This document shows positions 16,315 through 19,259 of a DNA stretch of 19,259 bases, one piece after another. The translations under genes were made by a program, and so were the position numbers. Positions within the stretch are counted from its first letter, which is position 1. Each line of letters opens with the position of its first letter. Below the pieces are notes generated by a model, which worked only from the letters and a program-made list of their open reading frames with translations, ran no database searches and was not told where the DNA came from. Origin of the DNA: Eimeria necatrix (Eukaryota; Apicomplexa; Conoidasida; Eucoccidiorida; Eimeriidae); NCBI RefSeq assembly GCF_000499385.1, contig NW_013654816.1, positions 5,001-24,259 on the forward strand. The letters are read 5' to 3'.

Positions 16315-16327
16315 AAAGGGTTTTTAG
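5877..16327 (+). CDS. complete Gln-rich coiled-coil protein gene, 11-12 exons
   Basis: Proposed exons: 5877-6190, 6819-7056, 7434-7508, 7792-7899, 8330-8448, 8761-8812, 9505-12204, 13039-13110, 13904-13979, 14577-14631 and 15523-16327 (4614 nt, 1537 residues). A variant uses 14577-14639 plus an extra exon 15356-15479 (1581 residues). Start ATG 5877 in AGAAAAATGG is the first ATG in a frame open since the stop at 5709. The order is Gly-Pro-rich N-terminus, Ser run, unique helix LLLVVKDLCKELQE, an almost continuous charged/Gln-rich coiled coil across exons 2-10, and a Ser/Pro/Ala/Gln-rich C-terminal region ending KKGF TAG. The composition suggests a structural or scaffold protein. No motor, kinase or SMC head motif is visible, so the function is unknown. 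The introns are unusually repeat-built; see the separate entries. The weak points are the acceptor of exon 2, the donor of exon 5 and the join into the last exon. Confidence 0.75.
6197..6617. repeat. GCTAGCTAGCTGG tandem array
   Basis: About 420 bases of 4-bp-periodic CTAG/CTGG sequence with many GCTAGC palindromes. It is interrupted once by AATAAAATGCCCAACAGT (about 6295-6312). CTAG supplies stops in many frames, and no ORF of note crosses it. Its sequence is related to the second GCTAGC array in intron 6 (8813-9335). Confidence 0.9.
6666..6810. repeat. long interrupted (CTG)n tract
   Basis: About 145 bases of CTG with a single ATT interruption near 6738, which splits it into two runs of more than 20 units. 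It lies directly upstream of the proposed exon 2 acceptor. The reverse strand reads as poly-Gln or poly-Ala, depending on frame, and I treat these as shadows. Confidence 0.9.
6819..7056 (+). CDS. coiled-coil gene, exon 2
   Basis: 238 nt, phase 2 in and phase 0 out. It reads GAPTFSEFQPQPRLLLESP, then MGPLKGPLEGPLEGPLGG and further Gly-Pro units from GGGGCCCC DNA (6877-6960), then the unique helix DAVGAAAEKGIARLHALVVS RLEPQVQQVLQQ. The donor is CAGCAG|GTGGGT at 7057. The C-terminal helix and the donor are convincing. The 5' boundary is the least certain in the gene. Confidence 0.65.
7057..7433 (+). other. coiled-coil gene intron 2: TTTTATTTA repeats, CAG run, T-rich end
   Basis: It begins GTGGGTTTTTATTT. 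Pentameric/tetrameric TTTTATTTA repeats run to about 7140. A (CAG)n run at 7230-7285 is flanked by unique sequence. The intron closes with TTTCTTTTTCTTTGCTGCTG..CTGCAG, so a normal pyrimidine tract precedes a CTG run at the acceptor. Confidence 0.7.
7434..7508 (+). CDS. coiled-coil gene, exon 3
   Basis: 75 nt, phase 0 on both sides, encoding LQQQQKTAAGLSERLKKQRE EEQRQ. It is a typical charged coiled-coil piece. The donor is GAGACAG|GTGACC. Acceptor ambiguity is only in multiples of three (CTGCAGCTGCAG), so protein length may vary by two residues. Confidence 0.75.
7509..7791 (+). other. coiled-coil gene intron 3 carrying TTTAGGG telomere-type repeats
   Basis: Starts GTGACC. An array of TTTAGGG heptamers, with TTGAGGG, TTTAAGG and TTAAAAG variants, runs from about 7526 to 7681. 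It is followed by about 65 unique bases and a (CTG)n run (7749-7788) ending TGCTGCAG|ATG. Confidence 0.8.
7526..7681 (+). repeat. interstitial telomere-type array (TTTAGGG)n
   Basis: About 20 heptamers in the G-rich orientation on the + strand. TTTAGGG is the plant-type and also apicomplexan (Plasmodium TT[T/C]AGGG, Eimeria) telomere unit. Coding exons on both sides show it is not a chromosome end. Confidence 0.95.
7792..7899 (+). CDS. coiled-coil gene, exon 4
   Basis: 108 nt, phase 0 on both sides. It encodes METVEELQREVDAKKAELQQ QRALRKELETLRAENC, a clean heptad-like charged helix. The acceptor is TGCTGCAG and the donor is AACTGC|GTAAAC, where the donor is the start of the CCCTAAA array. 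A skip would be frame-neutral (36 codons). Its ATG could also serve as an internal start. Confidence 0.85.
7900..7974 (-). repeat. interstitial telomere-type array in opposite orientation (CCCTAAA)n
   Basis: About ten AAACCCT units, one variant AAACTCT, beginning at the very first base of intron 4. The + strand is C-rich, opposite to the array in intron 3, so the two arrays form inverted repeats 220 bases apart around exon 4. Confidence 0.95.
7900..8329 (+). other. coiled-coil gene intron 4: CCCTAAA array and CTG/CAG-rich segment
   Basis: After the heptamer array the intron holds unique GC-moderate sequence with a few stray GGGTTT/TTTAGGG copies (8040-8050). CTG runs lie at 8090-8137 and 8294-8327, and there is a CAG-to-CTG palindromic switch at about 8180-8216. 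It ends TGCTGCAG|TCTCTG. Several frames are open across it, but the sense frame into exon 5 is poly-Leu and looks intronic. Confidence 0.7.
8330..8448 (+). CDS. coiled-coil gene, exon 5
   Basis: Phase 0 in. It encodes SLQAELHRLQQELQQQKAKT EDLLQSPRGRVDT and a Ser run. The next exon needs a phase-2 donor. AGCC|GTGGGT after 8448 fits (…SSSP) and has the better consensus. GCA|GTCTCC after 8403 also fits and would give a smoother coiled coil (EDLLQ|SESTEELQ). A third donor, GTAGAC at 8420, is phase 0 and would not join exon 6 in frame. Confidence 0.7.
8449..8760 (+). other. coiled-coil gene intron 5: CAG and CTG runs
   Basis: About 310 bases containing (CAG)n at 8519-8555, (CTG)n at 8630-8657 and a short unique segment. 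It ends TTTTGCCTTTTTGCTGCAG. On the minus strand the CAG/CTG runs give Gln or Cys frames, which I consider shadows. Confidence 0.65.
8761..8812 (+). CDS. coiled-coil gene, exon 6
   Basis: 52 nt, phase 2 in and phase 0 out. It reads SESTEELQRELEKANKE, with both ends of the exon defined by strong sites (TTTTTGCTGCAG and AAGGAG|GTTAGC). The other frame of the same bases is not helix-like. Confidence 0.75.
8813..9335. repeat. about 20-bp tandem array, GCTAGCCACAGCTAGCTACA
   Basis: Alternating GCTAGCCACA and GCTAGCTACA decamers, very regular at 8820-8935 and increasingly divergent towards 9330 (GCCATAGTTTGCCG, TTGCTGTTAG variants). This is a decay gradient away from the donor. It shares the GCTAGC palindrome with the intron 1 array, but the unit length is different. 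Confidence 0.9.
8813..9504 (+). other. coiled-coil gene intron 6: GCTAGCCACAGCTAGCTA array
   Basis: The donor GTTAGC belongs to the first repeat unit. The array fills 8813 to about 9335. A short unique stretch and (CAG)n at 9417-9461 follow, then GTGTCGTTTGCTGCAG|CTG. The frame upstream of exon 7 contains GTG but no ATG, and the unique sequence there is not protein-like. Confidence 0.8.
9505..12204 (+). CDS. coiled-coil gene, exon 7 (900-residue Gln-rich coiled-coil core)
   Basis: 2700 nt, phase 0 both ends. It starts LKRQQTCNSHKDEVIEGLRE AVRLLQQ, passes a roughly 200-base Ala-rich linker (9643-9825, GCA then GCT codons) and a short unique region (PSRPHHRW, NLQRKDTTSSLAAEL). It then runs for about 730 residues as Gln/Glu/Leu/Lys coiled coil with heptad-like spacing, for example EALEKKKEAEALRVEMEETK. 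The longest Gln run is 34 residues (10264-10365, mostly CAG with scattered CAA). Ala runs interrupt at 11540-11569 and 11880-11919. It closes ARKEAEAKIQSLE with donor GGAG|GTAAAA. The antisense strand is also open for 661 codons (12187-10202), a compositional by-product. Elongated filament or scaffold is the natural inference, and the target is unknown. Confidence 0.92.
12205..13038 (+). other. coiled-coil gene intron 7: very AT-rich with two GTACGTAC palindromes
   Basis: GTAAAATAAATAAATAAATT leads into AATTAAAT/TTAATTAAAT repeats (to about 12320), T-rich sequence, TATTTAATTT repeats (12480-12570) and a short AAAAGTATTT array (12690-12770). Perfect GGTGTACGTACACC copies lie at 12624-12637 and 13021-13034. 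The second ends four bases before the exon 8 acceptor ACAG. No coding island seen. Confidence 0.8.
13039..13110 (+). CDS. coiled-coil gene, exon 8
   Basis: 72 nt, phase 0 on both sides, encoding KKLLQRKEQLQTILEMNEET AMSR. The donor is TCGAGA|GTGAGT, an ideal consensus. The acceptor CACCACAG sits immediately after the GTACGTAC palindrome, without a pyrimidine tract. Coiled-coil character continues that of exon 7. Confidence 0.8.
13111..13903 (+). other. coiled-coil gene intron 8: CTTTTTTGTC-type T-rich tract
   Basis: After GTGAGT the + strand is almost pure pyrimidine with G at intervals (13130-13600), then AT-rich sequence. It ends TTTTTAAACTCCAAATGCAATTAG|GAAG. The Phe/Leu/Ser open frames (13084-13622) come from this tract and are rejected as proteins. 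Confidence 0.75.
13904..13979 (+). CDS. coiled-coil gene, exon 9
   Basis: 76 nt, phase 0 in and phase 1 out. It reads EEIWTKAAEKLQKLAQKKQQ QEEPW. The donor CCCTGGG|GTGTAC is formed by a GGTGTACGTACACC palindrome (13979-13992). The split Gly codon is completed by exon 10 (G|GC). An alternative donor GAGCAGCAG|GTGGGA after 14049 would be phase 2 and does not join exon 10 in frame. Confidence 0.75.
13980..14576 (+). other. coiled-coil gene intron 9, framed by GTACGTAC palindromes
   Basis: The donor lies in one palindrome (13979-13992), and the last of seven further copies (14552-14565) ends 11 bases before the acceptor CTGCAG (14571-14576). The middle is TTTAATTTAATT/TTATTTCAATT repeat (14070-14320). 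Confidence 0.75.
14351..14565. repeat. 33-34-bp tandem array with GGTGTACGTACACC palindrome
   Basis: Seven units start at 14351, 14385, 14419, 14453, 14486, 14519 and 14552. The spacing is 34 bp for the first three intervals and 33 bp for the last three. Six have the perfect 14-bp palindrome, and the one at 14419 has a G-to-A change. The linker reads CTGAGTTTGTGGTAATTTGG. The 33-bp units keep one frame open, giving GVRTPEFVVIW repeats that run in frame straight into exon 10. The palindrome encodes GVRTP on both strands. Confidence 0.95.
14577..14631 (+). CDS. coiled-coil gene, exon 10
   Basis: It begins at CTGCAG|GC, completing the split Gly codon, and reads LRKFFLRDLERREEALDKWL with two possible donors. 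ACAA|GTGGCT (end 14631, phase 2) joins exon 12 at 15523 in frame. CTTT|GTACCG (end 14639, phase 1) joins an optional exon at 15356. The helix is charged and heptad-like. The upstream frame is open through the palindrome array, so a longer exon is conceivable. Confidence 0.7.
14640..15330 (+). other. coiled-coil gene intron 10: pure T-rich tract
   Basis: About 690 bases of TTTTATTT and CTTTTTCTT-type sequence ending CCCGTTTTTCTTTGCAG at 15330, the best-looking acceptor in the gene. Sequence after it (WLHQLALADLDTRLDLL) would require a phase-0 donor, and exon 10 offers none. Either exon 10 ends differently or this site is not used. Confidence 0.65.
15356..15479 (+). CDS. optional exon 11 of the coiled-coil gene (doubtful)
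   Basis: With acceptor TCTTGCAG at 15355 and phase 1 it reads LDTRLDLLLLLLL and then passes through Leu, Cys, Ala and Leu runs, because TCTG interruptions shift a (CTG)n tract between frames. Such frame wandering is atypical of protein-coding repeat. A 43-bp intron (15480-15522) would be needed to reach exon 12. I favour intron. Confidence 0.25.
15523..16327 (+). CDS. coiled-coil gene, terminal exon 12
   Basis: 805 nt from GTGGCTTTGCTGCAG|C, phase 2 in, stop TAG 16325-16327. It reads PVALNIRDLAP, Ala and Ser runs, GGDLLDMLPSLPNPLSLVKQ IKEGFMRQ, Pro/Ser-rich PGSPFSPSNSDRPTSRPSPA, an 18-bp tandem repeat (15999-16070, SIPDAD/SIPDTD/TIPAAH), Gln run (16104-16150), then VTRGGPGNRYIDVEERRFVA YYRRAP, a Ser run and KKGF. 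The DLLDMLPSLP and GNRYIDVEERRF islands are the best probes for homologues. The Ser/Thr/Pro-rich composition suggests a disordered tail. Confidence 0.8.
15999..16070 (+). repeat. four-copy 18-bp coding tandem repeat
   Basis: Four units of ACTCGATCCCAGATGCAG type, beginning at 15999, 16017, 16035 and 16053, with increasing divergence. They encode SIPDAD-like hexapeptides inside the Ser/Pro-rich tail. This is the only non-CAG, non-GC repeat in the coding part, and it keeps frame. Confidence 0.85.
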
Positions 16328-16465
16328 AAAATGTGATTTCGAATTCAGTCCTTTAATAAGGCTTTCCTTTTCTCCTTTTGCCAAAGCGAGCTGCGGCAGC
16401 CTTGCTGCTGAACGCCGCTGCTGCTGCCTGCTGCTGCAGCTTGCTGCTGCAGCTTGCTGCTGCAC

Positions 16466-16499
<34 letters not shown>

Positions 16500-16890
16500 G
16501 CTGCTGCTGCCTGCTGCTGCTCTCAAAGGCACTTCTTTAGGCTGCACTCGAGACCCTTTTTCAGCTTTAAATTATTTCATTTAAAAAGCCAAAAGGGCTT
16601 TTTATTTGCATGCAAATTTGCGGATAAGAAGATCTATTTATTAGCATCTTTATAAAGCTGGAGAGGAACTTATTGAAATGCATTTGAAGCAAAATATATT
16701 TTTAATCAATTAATTAATTTATTTATTTATTTATCATTTATTATTTAATTTTTTATTTTATCATTTATTTATGTATTTCATTTATTTATTTATTTATTTA
16801 TTTCGAAAAGTCAATAAATGCGCATGCAGCGGCGCACCAGAAAATAAAGCAAAAGGGGCGCTGCTGCCCATAGTTAAAAAGCGCCGGGGC
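16328..16890. other. downstream of the coiled-coil gene: TGC-rich then AT-rich, no gene accepted
   Basis: Presumed 3' UTR and intergenic DNA. TGC/CTG triplets fill 16396-16530. Poly(TTTA) and TTAATTAATT tracts fill 16690-16805. CAATAAA occurs at 16811-16817 but cannot be assigned as a polyadenylation signal. Open frames here read Cys/Leu/Ala runs and I do not accept them. Confidence 0.55.
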
Positions 16891-16899
16891 TTTGGGCCT

Positions 16900-17000
16900 T
16901 TGCATGCATGCATGCATGCAAAGGCCCACGCATGCATGCATGCATGCATGCATGCATGCATGCATGCAGAGGGTCATGCATGCATGCATGCATGCATGGC
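16900..17000. repeat. TGCATGCA array
   Basis: TGCATGCA runs at 16901-16920, 16929-16969 and 16976-16999, separated by AAGGCCCACGCA and GAGGGTCA. Flanked on the right by GGCTTTCTGGAGTTTATC. MHAC-type frames on both strands derive from it. Confidence 0.85.
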
Positions 17001-17053
17001 TTTCTGGAGTTTATCGGGGCTTTTTGAACGAAGAGTGGACAGAAGTTGAGTTT
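16974..17053 (-). CDS. candidate 3' exon of the minus-strand gene (doubtful)
   Basis: On the minus strand a pyrimidine tract ending TTTTCATTTTCAAG precedes TQLLSTLRSKSPDKLQKA and then MHACMHA plus TGA. It is phase 1 in, which would match an exon 17927-18035 ending in phase 1. The plus strand competes with GFLNEEWTEVEFLENEKSKK ending at TAA (17099-17101). I slightly prefer the minus reading, because the adjacent purine-rich + strand looks like a minus-strand polypyrimidine tract. Confidence 0.25.
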
Positions 17054-17296
17054 CTTGAAAATGAAAAAAGCAAAAAAGAAAAAAAGATTGAATTGAAATA
17101 AATCTGTCAATTGTGGAAAGGCCATAAGAAATCGCAGGCACAGAAAGTACCATTTGAGGCCTTATTTGCATTTTTAATTCATTTTTATTTTATTCATTTT
17201 AATTATTTATTTCTATTTTATTTATTTTCGCTTTTTCGCATTCTTTCCTTTCCGCTGCATGCGTCGAGAAGATCCTCTGCGAGGCTGAGGCGTTGG

Positions 17297-17310
17297 GGTG
17301 TACGTACACC
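17297..17310. repeat. isolated perfect GGTGTACGTACACC palindrome
   Basis: Same 14-mer as in introns 7 and 9 of the coiled-coil gene. It follows a short + strand open stretch (VEKILCEAEALG) that would end TTGGG|GTGTAC, exactly as exon 9 ends CTGGG|GTGTAC. No acceptor or partner exon was found, so only the repeat is annotated. Confidence 0.9.
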
Positions 17311-17461
17311 TCAAAAAGCCCCGTGGCTTTGCATGCAAAAGAGAAATGCAGAATAAATAAAACAGCCCATTTGTGGGGCCCCACAGGGACAAAATAAATG
17401 GAAACTAAAAAGAAAAAAAAGAAACAAAAAGGACATTAAAGGCCCCACTGCCACACAAACT

Positions 17462-17940
17462 TTGGGGCTGGACTAATGCGCATGCATGCAAAAATAACAA
17501 CTGGCGACAAAAAACCAGCGCATGCATGCATGTGTTTGCATGCATGCATGCGTTTGCATGCATGCATGCGTTTGCATGCATGCATGCGTTTGCATGCATG
17601 CATGCGTTTGCATGCATGCATGCAAACGCATGCATACTGATCAGCAGACACTATGCGCATGCATGCATGCGTGTAAACAGCGGACAGAGACAAAGCCGCA
17701 TGCATACATGCACACATGCATGCATGCATGCATGCATGCATACACACGTGCATGCATGCATGCATGCATGCATGCATGCATGCACGCATGCATGGACAAA
17801 AGCAAACGACGAAAGACGCATGCACGAATGCATAAGCAGAAACACACAAAGATGCATGCATGCATGGACAACGAAAAAGGCCGCATGCAGAAGGCCGCAT
17901 GCACGAGCAACACAAGACACAGGGACCTTGCATGCAGTTT
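17462..17940. repeat. extended TGCATGCA arrays with linkers
   Basis: Units TGCATGCATGCGTTTGCA repeat five or so times at 17521-17632. Further TGCATGCA blocks follow at 17657-17670, 17698-17795, 17852-17866 and scattered copies to 17936. All three forward and several reverse frames read MHAC, which I regard as noncoding. The array probably lies in or beside introns of the minus-strand gene. Confidence 0.85.
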
Positions 17941-18035
17941 ATCCGTGTACGGGGTTGGAGGGGCACTGGGGCTGCGGGCGGGGCTTCGGCGCTGCGGCTC
18001 TCAGCCGCCGGAGACACAAAACGTGGGGATTCATT
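17939..18035 (-). CDS. possible downstream exon of the minus-strand gene
   Basis: The acceptor is strong on the minus strand: TTTTATTTTTTGCAG|AATG. Two readings exist. In phase 2, matching the likely donor of the exon at 19088-19209, it reads MNPHVLCLRRLRAAAPKPRP QPQCPSNPVHG and stops at TAA (17939-17941). In phase 0 it reads NESPRFVSPAAESRSAEAPP AAPVPLQPRTRINCMQ and would end at a weak donor GTCCCT (exon 17927-18035). The second reading looks more protein-like, and the first fits the phase better. Confidence 0.4.
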
Positions 18036-18059
18036 CTGCAAAAAATAAAACACTTTTGG

Positions 18060-18181
18060 AGAAAATTAAATGAAATAAATAAAAGAAATAAAAGAAATTA
18101 AAGAAATTAAAGGAATAAAACAAATAAAACAAATAAAACAAATAAAAGAAATTAAAAAAATAAAAGAAATAAAAGAAGTGA

Positions 18182-18224
<43 letters not shown>

Positions 18225-18790
18225 GAAAGAAGTAAATGAAATAAAAGAAATAAAAGAAACAAAGAAATAAAAAGGTGGAAGGAGATATAAGATGATATTA
18301 AAAGAAATGAGGAGTAAAAGGAATCAAAAGCAATGAGAGGAAATAAAAACAAAGACAAAAATAAAAAGAAATAAAAACGAAAAAAGAAATAAAAGAAATA
18401 AAAGAAATAGAAAGAAATAAAGGAAATAAAGGAAATAAAAGGAATTTAAAAAGATTAAAAGAGGTTTAGAGAGACAAAAGTAGAAAAGGAGAAAAAGTGA
18501 GAAAAAAAGAAACAGCAAAAAGATAAAAAAAAACAAAAAGGAAAATAAGAGATATAAAAGACAGAAAGAAAATAAAAAGAAAATAAAAAAGAAATGAAAA
18601 GGATGTAAAAAAGGAAATAAAAAAGAAATAAAAAGGATGTAAAAAAGGACACAAAAAGGGAAAAAAGGCGCAAAAAGAGGAACAAAAAAGCCCCCAAAAG
18701 AATTAATTTTTGGAGAAATTAAAACAAAAATGATTTTTGCGAAATTCAAAAAAGAAAGAAATGAAAAAAGATCTTTCGGCCGGAAAAGAA
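18060..18790 (-). other. purine-rich + strand tract, probably a minus-strand intron
   Basis: About 730 bases of AAATAAAAG/AAAGAAATAAAAG repeats. Read on the minus strand it is the same CTTTTATTT pyrimidine-rich sequence found in the + strand introns of the left-hand genes, and it ends (at 18036) in TTTTTTGCAG. This orientation is an independent hint that the transcription unit on the right is minus-strand. The Phe/Leu/Ser frames at 18152-18794 are rejected. Confidence 0.6.
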
Positions 18791-19016
18791 GCAAAAGGCC
18801 GCTTTGCTTATTTATTAATTTATTTATTTATTTAATTTATTAATTCATTTACTTATCTTTTATTCAGTTATTTATTTATCTATTTATTTATTAATGTATT
18901 TATCCATTTATTTTTTAATTTATTCATCTGTCAGTTTACTTCAGTTCTTCCTTTTTACACAAAAGACCCCACATGCAATTAGAAAATGCTTTAAAACAAC
19001 AAGCTCCAAAAGCCCC

Positions 19017-19017
<1 letters not shown>

Positions 19018-19079
<62 letters not shown>

Positions 19080-19080
19080 G
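19018..19080. repeat. (AGC)20 / (GCT)20 run
   Basis: Twenty perfect AGC triplets followed by AAG. On the minus strand it follows the coding island of the edge gene, either as poly-Ala ending WGFWSLLF TAG or as the start of an intron. Confidence 0.9.
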
Positions 19081-19087
19081 TGCGCAC

Positions 19088-19209
19088 GGGTAAATATAGT
19101 AGTGCTCCCAGCCCGGCGTTTGCTGCACATGCAAAACTTGAAATAAATATTCTTCAGAGACCAGCCCCCTCGGGTCTCTCCGCAGCTCTTCTCGGAAAAG
19201 GTCATATTG
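19088..19209 (-). CDS. minus-strand gene at the right edge, best-supported exon (partial gene)
   Basis: On the minus strand, acceptor GGTTGCATGCAG is followed by QYDLFREELRRDPRGLVSEE YLFQVLHVQQTPGWEHYYIY, a high-complexity sequence unlike the surrounding repeats. A donor CCC|GTGCGC at 19087 would end it in phase 2. Alternatively it reads on through poly-Ala to AWGFWSLLF and a stop at 18991-18993, which would make it the last exon. The gene's 5' exons lie beyond the window. I recognise no domain. The plus strand of the same bases gives only short frames. Confidence 0.6.
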
Positions 19210-19259
19210 CTGCATGCAACCAAACGCATGCATGCGTTTGCATGCATGCGTTTGCATGC
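19190..19259. repeat. TGCATGCA/GCGTTTGCATGC array at window edge
   Basis: TGCATGCA blocks with GCGTTTGCATGC linkers identical to those at 17521-17632. They immediately precede, in the minus orientation, the acceptor of the edge exon. Confidence 0.85.

Noticed and set aside
17405..18101. MHAC-repeat proteins on either strand
   Set aside because: Direct translation of TGCATGCA arrays, which are open in several frames of both strands. No unique sequence.
18973..19146. Plus-strand ATG frame MQLENALKQQAPKAP with Ser20 and KCAR before GTAAAT
   Set aside because: It looks attractive as a first exon, but the minus strand carries a longer high-complexity island (19088-19209) with an acceptor, and the neighbouring pyrimidine strand asymmetry favours minus transcription.

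Overview
The window looks like nuclear DNA of a coccidian apicomplexan, almost certainly Eimeria; I cannot fix the species. The pointers are: enormous (CAG)n/(CTG)n content read as runs of Ala, Gln, Ser, Leu or Cys (the 'homopolymeric amino acid repeats' known from Eimeria), interstitial telomere-type TTTAGGG/CCCTAAA heptamers inside genes, TGCATGCA arrays, and intron-rich genes with GT..AG boundaries. There are no prokaryotic signals, tRNA or rRNA. Because pure CAG/CTG tracts contain no stop codon in any frame, long open frames mean little here. I judged coding regions by non-repetitive protein islands plus splice sites whose phases agree.

Layout. (1) 2-3497, + strand: the 3' part of a gene entering from the left, three exons (2-1340, 1871-2034, 2763-3497), about 745 codons visible. 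The product is Ala-rich with Gly/Pro repeats, a basic nuclear-localisation-like stretch and a few unique islands. (2) 3498-5876: GGGGCCCC tracts, CAG/CTG tracts, a degenerating minisatellite and several orphan open frames or candidate exons that I could not assemble. (3) 5877-16327, + strand: an apparently complete gene of 11-12 exons encoding a roughly 1540-1580-residue Gln-rich coiled-coil protein. One exon (9505-12204) alone encodes 900 residues. Its ATG at 5877 sits in AGAAAAATGG. Exons 3-10 are joined by matching phases. The join into the last exon is unresolved. (4) 16328-19259: convergent region with TGCATGCA arrays and a purine-rich (+ strand) tract. At the right edge there is good evidence for a minus-strand gene (exon near 19088-19209, possible downstream exons at 17927/17939-18035 and 16974-17053).

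The outstanding feature is how the introns of the coiled-coil gene are built. Almost every intron is dominated by a different simple repeat: CTAGCTGG, TTTTA, TTTAGGG, CCCTAAA, GCTAGCCACA, TTAATTAAA, CTTTTT, or a GGTGTACGTACACC palindrome array. Most 3' splice sites are TGCTGCAG at the end of a CTG run, or a short version of one. Exon 4 lies between telomere-repeat arrays of opposite orientation, and its donor is cut from the first repeat. A 14-bp perfect palindrome recurs at intron ends. These are repeat-derived splice architectures, not a recognisable enzyme system.

All exon boundaries are manual calls without transcript or homology data. No protein here was matched to a named family.
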